Assembly (NCBI GenBank): GCA_017163975.1
Contig: JAFFSR010000229.1
Coordinates: 13,782,001 to 13,846,000 of the forward strand
Length of the DNA stretch: 64,000 nucleotides
Reading direction: 5' to 3'
Source: Anastatus disparis
Taxonomy: Eukaryota; Arthropoda; Insecta; Hymenoptera; Eupelmidae
The position numbers and the translations under genes are program-made. Within the stretch, counting starts at the first letter, position 1, and every line of letters starts with the position of its first letter. Positions 29,101-41,341 of this stretch are shown one piece after another. The notes under the pieces are model-generated. The model saw only the letters and a program-made list of their open reading frames with translations, was not told the origin of the DNA and did not search any database.

Positions 29101-30009
29101 TGCTCTTCAATTCAAATGGAAATATCAAAGGGAGACTGCAATACAAGCGGCTTTTTTTTCAAGAAACAATTAGTCAAAAGATAAGTCAGTAGTGCTTTGA
29201 ATTTTCCAGCTAGAAATAGTAGACAAAACAACAATTTAATTATGGACAAATTTATAAAATATCTTTTTTTGAAACATATTTTGAGAGGAAAAATATTGAA
29301 AATAATGCGATCAGCGTTTTGATTCACATGAAATGTAACTAATTGTGTTTCTTTTTTTATTAGAAATACCATTAAAAGAGCGAGAATATCTATCCTCAAT
29401 TTATTGGAAAACTTGAAATGAAATAAGTAATCTAAAATTAATCAGAATCAGGAAGCAGAATTGTTTTAATAAAGCTAATCACAAACCGAAGAATCACCAT
29501 TTCTACCTCTCTTTCATGCATATATAAAATTTTTGTAAAAATCAAAAAAGTCACTTAACATGGCGTGACACATTTACAGATTTACAGAAACACAATTTAT
29601 AAGGACGAATGAGCCAAAAAGGAATGAAAAAGAAGAAAAGAGCAAGTGAACAAGAACGTGTCGATGAAAATTCCGCGAGCGCGCAGCGGCTGAATCGATA
29701 AAAAGAGTATAGAACGGCAAGAAGCGAGGCTTGTATATGCTAGAGCAAGCGAGAGGGAAATAGCGTTAAAGAATCTTTTTCCGTGTATATTCTTTTAAAC
29801 TAAGCCGATCGCTCGCAGTAGAATATGTCCGAGCACTGTCAGACACATCGCATCCCTCTTATTTGCCTCCCTATTTATAATCGGTATGCCTCTATGCGCA
29901 ATAAGAATAATAAGAAAAAACAAGGTAACTAAAAACAACGTAGAAAATAGTCAACATTACTCGTATTAGGAGGAAATAATAAACTTACTTTTCTTGGTGG
30001 CGGCTGCAT
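5113..30009 (-). CDS. nwk: Nervous wreck: F-BAR and double-SH3 endocytic adaptor
   Basis: Homologue of Drosophila Nwk and vertebrate FCHSD1/2, a membrane-bending adaptor at presynaptic and recycling endosomes that activates WASp/Arp2/3 actin assembly. Coding exons, 5' to 3': 30009-29989, 19378-19281, 17702-17657, 17571-17486, 17033-16889, 16119-15983, 15399-15336, 15045-14917, 14768-14646, 13362-13259, 12742-12598, 12480-12403, 12315-12264, 12084-11981, 11677-11506, 10743-10559, 10487-10158, 9840-9559, 8952-8847, 7750-7619, 7515-7484, 5769-5113. Total 1075 aa with consistent phase. It starts [16 protein letters not shown] like the fly protein. The F-BAR domain covers about 1-285, a coiled coil about 330-425, SH3a about 549-610 (ALYSYT, WLRARN), SH3b about 692-755 (ALYDY-equivalent AVYDYDA, WWEGEI). 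The long acidic, Glu-rich tail ends with a conserved-looking motif [18 protein letters not shown]. The last two exon-18/19 acceptors allow a one-residue shift. Confidence 0.95.
5770..7483 (-). other. nervous wreck last intron (about 1.7 kb)
   Basis: AT-rich intron between the 32-nt exon 21 and the 657-nt terminal exon. Nothing recognisable beyond A/T homopolymers; short open frames here lack coding character. Confidence 0.6.
7839..8028 (+). mobile_element. tRNA-derived SINE, near-complete copy 1
   Basis: A tRNA-like head of about 75 bp carries an A box (TGGCTCAGTCGG) and a B box (GAGTTCGAATCCCG). A tRNA-unrelated body follows, beginning with CAAGCACCACTGTA, and ends TACAGCGACGTTAAATA before an A-rich tract. 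The same body is shared by five other loci in this window. It lies in a nervous wreck intron, antisense to the gene. Confidence 0.85.
8073..8138. repeat. Perfect 29-bp inverted repeat (hairpin)
   Basis: Arms at 8073-8101 and 8110-8138 are exact reverse complements around an 8-nt spacer, with core ACATTGTAAACAT. It lies about 45 bp beyond the 3' end of SINE copy 1, inside a nervous wreck intron. It could be a fold-back insertion or a cruciform-prone AT palindrome. No known RNA was recognised in it. Confidence 0.8.
12850..13051. mobile_element. Fold-back MITE-like element
   Basis: Two arms of about 60 bp, 12851-12911 and 12985-13046, are imperfect reverse complements. Both contain GTACACTG, then CACTAATTTTTATC or TACTAATTTTTATC, then AAGAGG. 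They end near the outer boundary in GTCGACGTTTCG versus CGAAATGTCGAT. The 73-bp centre has no coding potential. The structure fits a miniature inverted-repeat element in the intron between nervous wreck exons 10 and 11. No clear target-site duplication was seen, and no superfamily can be assigned from the ends alone. Confidence 0.7.
13363..14645 (-). other. nervous wreck intron 9
   Basis: AT-rich intron of about 1.3 kb without recognisable elements. Confidence 0.6.
17199..17392 (+). mobile_element. tRNA-derived SINE, near-complete copy 2
   Basis: Same family as the copy at 7839: head with GTGGCTCACACGGTAGAGC (A box diverged by two bases), B box GAGTTCGAATCCCA, body from CAAGCATCACTGTA to CAGCGAAGTTAAATAAA, then a poly-A tract. 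It sits in nervous wreck intron 4, antisense to the gene, about 90 bp from exon 4. Confidence 0.85.
17703..19280 (-). other. nervous wreck intron 2
   Basis: About 1.6 kb of AT-rich intron. The 19.0-19.28 kb part beside exon 2 is purine-rich and less AT-biased. Nothing else was recognised. Confidence 0.6.
19379..29988 (-). other. nervous wreck first intron (10.6 kb)
   Basis: This intron separates the 21-nt first coding exon (MQPPPRK) from the first F-BAR exon. It is mostly AT-rich filler, broken by islands of more balanced composition at about 21.1-21.6 kb, 26.6-26.8 kb and 29.6-29.9 kb, and by one SINE copy (27080-27266). Such islands in long insect first introns often hold enhancers or alternative promoters. 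No coding exon was recognised in them. Confidence 0.6.
27080..27266 (-). mobile_element. tRNA-derived SINE, diverged copy 3
   Basis: On the minus strand the copy reads GTGGTTCACTCGGTAGAGCG, then GAGTTCGAATTCC (B box with one change), then CAAGCACCACTGTAACGTTA, ending ATACAGCGACGTTAAG. It is more diverged than the other near-complete copies, which suggests an older insertion. It lies in nervous wreck intron 1 and is the only copy of the six on this strand. Confidence 0.8.
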
Positions 30010-30480
30010 GATGACGGAGGGAAACTATACAAATGTGCGTTGTATGGAGAGATAATTATCGAGCCGTTTTTTTTCCTCTATTTTTTTTCTAATAATTTGA
30101 TAATTACTCGGCCGATTGATGAAAAAAAAAAAATTTTTGTTTTAACGAGCAGGCCAGGCTCGGCCAAAGCACCGCACGAGACACACTGAAAAAGATACAA
30201 GGCGGCGTGCATACCCTCGGCTAGGGTATAGAGAGGAGGCCGCGAGATATTATGTTATACTACCACACAGCGTTTATTGATCGAGCCGGCGCCTGCGTGT
30301 AAAAGACTTTTTGACTATTCTCATATAACTTCTCATACCTCCCTTTTTCCATATACGAGGGGGTAAGTTTTTGGTGTGCGTTTAGCAGGACTGTTGTTGT
30401 TGTTGATGTTGATGATGATGACGATGAGATATATAAAGATTGGCTGCTGATCTTTTCTCTGATCTATCGACCGATGGGAT
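30010..30480 (-). promoter_or_regulatory. nervous wreck 5' UTR and promoter region
   Basis: The sequence immediately upstream of the inferred ATG (30009) is clearly less AT-rich, with GC-rich patches at 30150-30300, and then returns to AT filler. It contains a short trinucleotide repeat block (TTG/GAT, 30391-30427). The transcription start cannot be fixed by eye. Confidence 0.45.
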
Positions 30481-31778
30481 ATGGTTGTTGAAATTTTTTA
30501 TCCATTTTCACTTTGGCTTTTGCAAAGCTTTATGTTTTACTAATTTTTTCTTTGATTTGTTATATTTAAAATTATTACTAATTTTTAATCAATTTTTTCA
30601 AAGTATTGAGTAAAACTTTTTATTAATCAATTTATTATCAAAAATCAAAAAACTTGGGTCAATACGTGAATGAGGAAAAAATATTTTTAATCATTATAAA
30701 GATTAAATTTAACAATAAAAAAATTTTTCATTCAAAATAAAAATATTTTTTTAAAATTAAATTTTTCTTTAGTACTGGATATTAATAAAAAGTGCTAATT
30801 AACGTTTAGTCGATGGTAATGATAATTTGTGTAAGAAATATGTTGTTATTGGAGAAAGGATATTGTTATTGTAACAATGATGTTGCACAGCAGGCAAAAA
30901 CTTTGATTCGATATAATATGTGTATACCATACATGTACGATATTAAAGACTTGGGTTAAGGGGTTACTTTTGTACAATGACACACTGACTGACATACCTA
31001 CTAAGGGGGAACCCTTTTATTGGAATAGAAAATTATGTCGCGTCATAAAGTACATTTTACAATAGCTCAAATAATTTTAATCAATTTATTTTTTCTGATA
31101 AAAATCATTAATTCGATAAGCTTCTTAATAGTTGATAAATTAATGTTGAACGTAAGGATAACAAAAGGTTCTTGTGATAATAATCAAACACAACTTTTTG
31201 TTATTTCAAAGATTATATTTTATTAAAATATGTCAACTATTTTACATTAAAAATGATGAAACTTGTGTAGTTTCAATATCTATTGTATAAATAATTATTT
31301 TAAATTAATTAGGTAAAGCAAATAAAAAACAAAAATTAATAAAATATTATATATTAAAAATTAAAAAAAAATGAACAATTTTTAAGAAGATAAATCAATA
31401 TGTAATCATGATTTAAGCTTATATACAGTAAAATTAACATTTTTTTTTAATTTGCAAATTTGTTTATTTATATTCTAATAATGTTTAATTTTAATAACTA
31501 TTTTATTTTAAATTAAGTATGAAAAAAAATTAAGTTATAAAATCTAAAATTAATTTAATAAAATAAGGTAACATTGAGAAATGCAATGGTATATTACAAA
31601 CATTAGAATTATATTTAGTACTGACTTGTTTTTTGAACTTTTTAAAAAATTAATAATGCTTGAGCATTAAAAAATAAATTTATTACGAAAATTAAATTTT
31701 TATCATTTGCATTCGAATTAATTTTAAAAATTGATTATATACTTCAAATAATATATGTTCAAACATATATTGAGAGAA

Positions 31779-31960
31779 TGAGGACGTCAGTGGCTCAGTC
31801 GATAGATTCATAATTTCGAGGATCCGAGTTCGAATCCCGCTTTCGGACAAATGATACAAGCACCATGTACTTTAGATGTGCTTTATTCACAAACACACTG
31901 ACGACATCCACCGCAAATTAGCATCGTAATTATAGCATAAATACAGCGACATTAAATAAA
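31779..31960 (+). mobile_element. tRNA-derived SINE, copy 4 with deletion in the head
   Basis: It begins GAGGACGTCAGTGGCTCAGTC and then lacks about a dozen bases of the tRNA D-arm region before GATTCATAATTTCGAGGA. The B box GAGTTCGAATCCCG and the body, from CAAGCACCATGTAC to ACAGCGACATTAAATAAA, are intact. Confidence 0.8.
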
Positions 31961-32721
31961 ATTTAAAAAAATATTGAGAGGATAAATCGTAGAATCGAAC
32001 AAAATTAATTTTTATTTCGTTCGATTTTAATCTTGAAGTTCTTATACTTATAAGTTTGTAATTAAACAACTTAAATATGGAAAATTGTTATAATCATTTA
32101 ACATTTTTATAAGTCATATCTTTACATATTTAGTGAAAAATTCGAGCTAATTAAGCGTGTATTCTTTCATTCTCGCAAATTAGTAAAAGAGAATTTGTAC
32201 AAAGATTGACAATATACTCAGTTTTCAACTTCGTAAGTTGGTTGTAATGACTCAATTTATGTAATTTTAAAAATTGTATCATTTAACTTTATAGAATTTT
32301 CTTAAAAATTTATTTTTTATATATAAAAGATTGTTATTTTTACATTTAAAGATTTTATTATTTTATTAAAAATAATTAAATTTTGACCTTTTTTGCTACA
32401 ACTTAGTAACAAAATTTAGTAATTAAAATTTTTTTTTTTAATTATTAGAATTACGATTAGAAAAAGTAACAATTCTTTTCATGAATATTTTATCAAAATA
32501 TTGTTTTGCAAAAATATCATCATATGCTTTATTGGATCGGTGTTTTAATATCTATAATGAATTATTATTAAGCACAATAATTTATTTTTTAAATAAAATA
32601 AATATTATCATTTTATCTTAGATAATTAGTTTTAAATACATATCAAAGATTCGATTATTTTTAATTTTAGTAAAAACTAATACCAAAACAAAATTTGGCT
32701 ATGTTTAGTATTTATTCAGCA

Positions 32722-32912
32722 AGAGGTCTAAGTGGCTCATTCGGTAGAGCAATGGATTCGTATACTCAAGGTCCCGAGTTCGAATCCTGCTCTTAGCCGA
32801 TTGATACAAGCACCACTGTACATTACAAGTGCTTTGTTTACAAACACACTTTCGACCTCTGTCGCTAATTAGCATCGCAACGATAGTATAATTAGAGCGA
32901 CGTTAAATGAAA
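32722..32912 (+). mobile_element. tRNA-derived SINE, near-complete copy 5
   Basis: A box GTGGCTCATTCGGTAGAGC, B box GAGTTCGAATCCTG, body CAAGCACCACTGTACATTAC through AGAGCGACGTTAAATG and an A tract. It is about 760 bp from copy 4 and in the same orientation. Confidence 0.85.
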
Positions 32913-33282
32913 TTAAAAAAAAAAAATTATTCTTATATGGCAGTTAATAAAACGAATTATTTATTAAAAAAATAATAAGGAAGTGGTACGAAATCTATGA
33001 GCTTTTTTTACTTGAATTAAAATTGAAATTAACTCATTCAATTTCGTACATATCCTTTTCAATGATATTTAAAATTGAAATTTATTTTTTAATTAATATT
33101 TCCATTTGTTGACTTTTTATCATACGATTTACAAAGTATTTTTATCAAAAAATTGACGATAATACCTTTAGAAACATCCATACGTACATACGAGAAAAAT
33201 ACAAATAACACGGAATAAGTAAATATTTTGGCGTGTTGCGAATAAGCCATTTGGTAAAAAAACTATTAAAGTAATTACTTAC

Positions 33283-33429
33283 AAATCCCCGTTTTGAGGA
33301 AAACCATTCGGCACCTTCGATCGGGCACTTCATTTTTTTACAAATGTAAAGTGCTGCTTTACCACAATCAATGGATGTGCTATAACGGTAAAAACTTAAT
33401 TTTGTTTTATTATTACAGTTTCTGTCCAT
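33283..33429 (-). CDS. Unassigned short open frame with splice signals
   Basis: A minus-strand frame opens with ATG at 33429 and codes 49 residues up to a consensus donor TTT|GTAAGT at 33283/33282. It includes the Cys-containing stretch CGKAALYICKKMKCPIEGAE. An internal TTATAG at about 33380 could instead make this an internal exon (33283-33379). No partner exon was found on either side and no family was recognised. It may be a real small gene exon, a pseudogene fragment or chance. Confidence 0.18.
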
Positions 33430-33716
33430 TCGCTAAAACTACACAATACTCATCACTGTTCTAGCACCAAATTATGTTGGGATAACAAGTTTAAAGCAAC
33501 AATCTTTTGCAAAGATACTCATACTTCTCTTTTCAAATATAATTATTGATTAACAAATTTGAAATTTTCTTCGATTTTACTTATTTAAATAACTGCATAG
33601 AGAGCAAAATAATTAAAAATTTATAAAGAAATATGTAGATCTATCAAAATATCTTAATTGACTCGCGATTTCAACCTGTTAAACAGATTTTAAAAAACTT
33701 TCACGTAATTTTTAAA

Positions 33717-34358
33717 GAGGTGTGAAATAATTTTATAATTAATTCTTTTTTATTTCACAAGTTAAACATTATTATTTTAACGGAGATGTTAAATGTCCTC
33801 CTGATCCCCTTCTATTTTTTATTTTTAGTTGGTGCAAATTTTATTTAAATTTTAAAATGATTTATTAAATTGTTAATTTTTTAATTCTTCCCCCTTCCCT
33901 TTACCTCTGGTTTCATTTTTAGCCTGGTTCTATTTTTTAACTCGTCATGGTTCAAATGAAAAATTTTTTTAAATTACATCAAACATAGGGTCATTTTGAG
34001 GTTATTTTACTCCAGATACTCTAGATTCAATTTTCAATTTAAATTTATTATTTATTTAAATCATAATTTGTCATATTTTTTATGCACTCTGAAGTTTGAC
34101 GACCCAAATTTTAATATTTATGCAATTTTTTTAACATTTTACGATCAGAACCTTTATTTCTAGAATCTGGAGGACGTTTAACAACAGCCTTATTTCAATT
34201 TAATTCTTTATATTAAAAAAACTAAAATATATTTACTCTTTTTCTTAAAAAAAATCTTGCTTTGATTTTTTTTTCAACTTTTAATAGTAACTTAGGGGCT
34301 ACTTATATGCAATAATTTCATTTTTTTTTTAAATTATGCTTACTTCACACCTCTCCAC
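33717..34358. mobile_element. Candidate non-autonomous DNA element with short TIRs
   Basis: The left end reads GAGGTGTGAAATAA (33717-33730) and the right end, reversed, GAGAGGTGTGAAGTAA (34341-34356). Inside, GTTAAATGTCCTCCTGAT (33788-33805) faces its near-complement ATCTGGAGGACGTTTAAC (34165-34182). The two nested inverted pairs suggest a 640-bp terminal-inverted-repeat element without coding capacity. Target-site duplications were not identified. Confidence 0.45.
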
Positions 34359-35123
34359 AAATAAACTATAAAAAACTATTATTTCACTTACAAATTAAAA
34401 TAATGAAATAAACATGTATTCTGAACACTAGTGCTGCAGATTTATAAAATCGATATGTGGAATATTTTTTTATGAAGAAACTTTTTATTTCATTAAAAAT
34501 TTTGTATACCAAAAAGACTAAAATTTCTTTTAGTTAGCATCGTTTAATTTAAGAATTTATTTAAATATTAGGACGCCACATTTTTAAATTATATTGACAA
34601 TAATACATATACAATAATTTAAGTTCAAGATGAGTACAAATTAAGAAATATTCTTAGATTAAATATTTAAGAGATTTTTTATTATTATTTAAGAAACCAA
34701 AGTTTTTCATTCCCGTTCATGAATATTTTAATAATTTTTGTAAATTAAATTATAAACAGTAACTAAAAAAGATATATAGTCTATCAACAGTTTGTATTGA
34801 ATAAATATAAAAAAATGTTTTTTTTTTAATCACTTTTCCATTCTTCCAATTTTCCTTTTGATTTTTAAATCACAATGTTATAATTATTTCTGATTTTTAT
34901 CTAGTCCATAACTTATCCAATAATTAAAACACATAAATATTCCAACAATCGTTATTACAAAACTTACGCAGCTCCTATCATAATTTTCAATAAGTTTTTC
35001 AAATAAATAAAAAGTAAATAAACAAAAAATAATGAAGCGAATGAATAAAATTTTCAATCGTGAAGAAAAAAAATGTTCAGTCGTAATACAAAACGAGGGC
35101 GCCATCGAGACATCAGTTCTTTG

Positions 35124-35297
35124 TCAACGCAGATTGCTGTTGCTGCTATTGCCATCATTGGCTTTCTTCTTCCAAGACACCTTCTTTTTGGCACTGGCCA
35201 TTACCGACGCCGCATTGAAGGCTGCACGTCGCTGTGCTGCTCCAGATAAATGATGTTGTCGCTGCTTCGAATGCTGCGTCAACAACCTTAGTGTTAC
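35124..35297 (-). other. In-frame open extension downstream of the BTBD10 TGA
   Basis: After the TGA at 35300-35298 (context CCC TGA GTA), the reading frame continues without a stop for 57 codons to a TGA at 35126-35124. The translation starts VTLRLLTQHSKQRQHHLSGA and contains the basic stretch SAKKKVSWKKKANDG. Composition is far less AT-rich than ordinary UTR here. It could be a stop-codon readthrough extension, part of an alternatively spliced C-terminus, or a 3' UTR that is open by chance; the opposite strand is also open across much of it. Confidence 0.35.
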
Positions 35298-38380
<3,083 letters not shown>

Positions 38381-40190
38381 TTCGCGTCTCCTAAATATAG
38401 CATAAAAAAACAGTATATTAATTATTTTAAATTAAACATTATATATTTCAAAGCTTGAAAAATTTTCTTGTTAGTGATTTTATACTTCATAGGAAAATAA
38501 ATAACCAAAACCAAAAAAATAATATAACGATATGATGATAATGAATCCCCAAGTTGATATAATAAAAATAAAAAGCTGCTTTATTTATTGATGACATAGG
38601 ACCTTTTGTTACTTTAAAATAATTTTAGTTTTGTAATATTTTATTCTAGTTTGCAAGAATCAAAAACTAAAATTATTTTTTAGTTTAAAAAAATTAATTT
38701 TAAGTGTTGTATCAAACTTATTATAGATTATATACCGAATAAAAATATTTATTTTAATTTTTTTAAATTATTATTTTTTAATTATTGATAAATAGATAGT
38801 AAATTATTGTTAATAACGTCTTATTACGTTTCATAATAAGCATAAAATTTGTTCATTCCTTTTATTACTATAAAAATGAAAAATTCATTAAATTACAAAA
38901 TATTTATATGATACATTTGTTATCAATTTAAAGTCATTAAAATATTATTAATTCTTTGTACTTATTAATGACATGACTAATAAAATATAAAACATTATTT
39001 AAAAAGATGTTCATAGAATATTTGTTAATAAAACAATCAATCAAGTTTCACGCATTAAAATAATTATACAAAGCATTATCGCAAACTTATGTCCTTATTG
39101 TAAAAAGGCTAAGGCCAATTTATTCATAATAATTATGTTAATAAATTGCAAATAAATAAGTTATTCCACTCCTATTATAATTGCAGTTAATTTTTTTAGA
39201 TTAGCAAAAAGCAATAATCTAGAAAGTAATAAAAGGTGACCATGTTAATAATTTAGGTCTTCCCATGAAGTATTGTTACAATCAAGATGCATCAATATGC
39301 AAATTAGTAAAACTTTATTTAAAGTCTGCGATTCTCTTACAGACGCAGCTTCTTGTCCTTGTGAACTTCATGGATGTCCTATTTGGTTCGACGATGCAGT
39401 TTGCCAATATGAATTTGAATTGACTGAGGAAGAGTAGCGAAGTGAGAAAACTTTGAAGGCCAAAAATAAAGAACTTAAATGAAATTAAATAAAAAAACAA
39501 ATTGCTATTTAAAAATCGAGAGTTTTGATCTGAATAATAAATAAAAGCTTTTGTTTATTTGCTTAAATCAAAATTAATATTTATTATATTAACTAAGATT
39601 TAAAAATCAATTGTAAACTTTACTCAATAAAAGCATAAAACGTAAAAAATAAAAGTTTTTCTTGTAACGGCATTGTTACAGACAACAGTGTTATTATCAA
39701 ATAAGTTCAAAATAATCGATACTGTACAACAAAAGCAAAGCAAATGGGAACCTTGGAATACGATTTAATAAAAGAGAAAGCGAAACGTTATACAGATCAA
39801 GACCCTAATAATACGAACACGAAAATAATTTAATGATAAAAAAAATAATTTTCAATGACAATGAACCTAATTTTTTGAATGGACTCGAAGGTTTTTAATA
39901 TCAAACGCAATAGTTGCGTTTTGTTATGCACTATTGAATGACGGGAGAAAGGAGTCAGGTAAATCTAAACTCACGTGCGGAATACGCCGAGAAAGGGCCA
40001 GTTTAACTTGTCGAAGAGCCACTTTGACAACGAACAAATATTGCCAGTTCGTTGCCAATAATAAAACGGAATGTTTTTTAACTTGATGATAAAAAAACGA
40101 GCCCACTTGATTAGCAGCAGGATGTCGTTACTAATCTTTCCTATAGTGCTTCCCTTTGGCTTCAACTTGACGTGTCATGAATCAGCTGCT
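38381..40190 (-). other. BTBD10 5' UTR exon and leader intron
   Basis: The first coding exon has an acceptor just upstream of the ATG (TTTAG at about 38391), so transcription starts further out. The best leader exon is about 40190-39975, ending in a consensus donor GTGAGT, in a less AT-rich island. The intron between (38391-39974) is AT-rich. A weak tRNA-like patch at 38155-38220 lies inside the coding intron nearby. Confidence 0.45.
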
Positions 40191-40492
40191 ATGCGCTCGC
40201 GAATATAGAACAATCTATTTTTCTTTTACCCATGAGAAAAAATTATCTTTCTGTCGCTCTGCGCATGACTGGCGCCATGTTTGAATAACTTAATTTACGA
40301 GTCATGATATAATAATATATTTATTAGTGCATAAAGAGTATTAACTAATCACAACTGTATACATCATATTAAGAATTAATAATGTTTGCTAAAATGCTAT
40401 ATGACTTCCTTTAAATGATGAGTGAGACATTAGTTTCCCTTAAGAATCATAGTTACGTACAAAGAATTGATAATATTTTATTGAGATCTCAG

Positions 40493-40580
40493 TGATACAA
40501 GCACCACTGTAAAACAAACTGAAAATCTCCGTCGTTAATTAGCATCGTAATGATAGTATAATACAACGTCTTTAAATAAA
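40493..40580 (+). mobile_element. tRNA-derived SINE, 5'-truncated copy 6
   Basis: Only the body is present: TGATACAAGCACCACTGTAA, an internal deletion, then ATCTCCGTCGTTAATTAGCA and a degraded CAACGTCTTTAAATAAA end. The tRNA head with both promoter boxes is missing. It sits between the BTBD10 and ataxin-3 promoters. Confidence 0.7.
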
Positions 40581-40734
40581 ATAGAAAAAAATTATCTTAC
40601 CATGATTTAAGAATATTTCCATTTTTCCTTTTAAAAACATTTTATATTAATTTTTATGATTATTTTGAAAATATTTTATGTTATTAATTTAAAACTATAA
40701 AATTTTGTTTATTTAATGTATAAGTCTGTAAAAA

Positions 40735-41241
40735 TTTAATTTAGCAAAAATCACCGACGATCGACGACAAATAAAAAACGTAAGAGAAACAAAATACAAT
40801 CGTAGATCCAATAATAACAATTGCGCATTCATTTTTCCCGCTGTGATTGCAACACCAACGCCTACCGCACTCTATACTTCAAATAAAAATCCAAAATTAG
40901 TTATTTATTTAGTTATTTTAGCAGCAACTCTAGGTATATTTTACATTTTCTCGGGTGTATTATTGTGGCTTTTCGGACTTCGCGAGTTTCACGTATACAG
41001 TAAAAAAAGAAGAGGAGAAGAGAAAGAGTTAAAAGACGACAGGATTGGGCGCGTAAGTTTGGCAAGTTGGCTTTATGTATTAGTTGTATGTTATGTCTGT
41101 TTCACGCAACTGATAGAGTGTAAATATTTTTTATGTAGCAGAGTAACCTATTGTCAAAGTCAACGAAAGTTTACGGAATACGACCAAACAAAAACTTATC
41201 AAGATTATTGTCATTGTGTTTCGAGGAAATATATTTTCTAA
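40735..41241 (+). CDS. Long open frame with one membrane segment, no ATG (unassigned)
   Basis: The frame is open from 40735 to the stop at 41239-41241, over 160 codons, which is long for this AT-rich background. It contains a strongly hydrophobic stretch, LVIYLVILAATLGIFYIFSG, followed by a basic/acidic segment KKRRGEEKELKDDRIG. A consensus donor CGC|GTAAGT lies at 41052/41053. No in-frame ATG precedes the hydrophobic part, so it would need an upstream exon or would be part of a 5' leader. An AG at 40743-40744 (AATTTAG) could be its acceptor. The donor phase (0) would fit ataxin-3 exon 2. No family was recognised. Confidence 0.25.
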   Translation, partial: FNLAKITDDRRQIKNVRETKYNRRSNNNNCAFIFPAVIATPTPTALYTSNKNPKLVIYLVILAATLGIFYIFSGVLLWLFGLREFHVYSKKRRGEEKELKDDRIGRVSLASWLYVLVVCYVCFTQLIECKYFLCSRVTYCQSQRKFTEYDQTKTYQDYCHCVSRKYIF

Positions 41242-41341
41242 CAGTTTTTATGTAAAATTTAAGAATCACACAAAAGGTTGAACGTGAGCAAGGCAATTAA
41301 AGTCCGCGCGCCTCTTTATTATTTAAGAACGTCATCAACGT

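Larger units (their letters stand above)
30481..35123. other. Gene-poor spacer between nervous wreck and BTBD10
   Basis: AT-rich intergenic DNA that carries two SINE copies (31779, 32722), a terminal-inverted-repeat element (33717-34358) and one small unassigned open frame with splice signals (33283-33429, minus). The part next to 35123 is expected to be the 3' UTR of BTBD10. Confidence 0.55.

Noticed and set aside
35032..35253. Plus-strand open frame antisense to the BTBD10 3' end
   Set aside because: Leu/Ala runs arise from the complement of Gln/Lys/Ala codons; no splice or family support.
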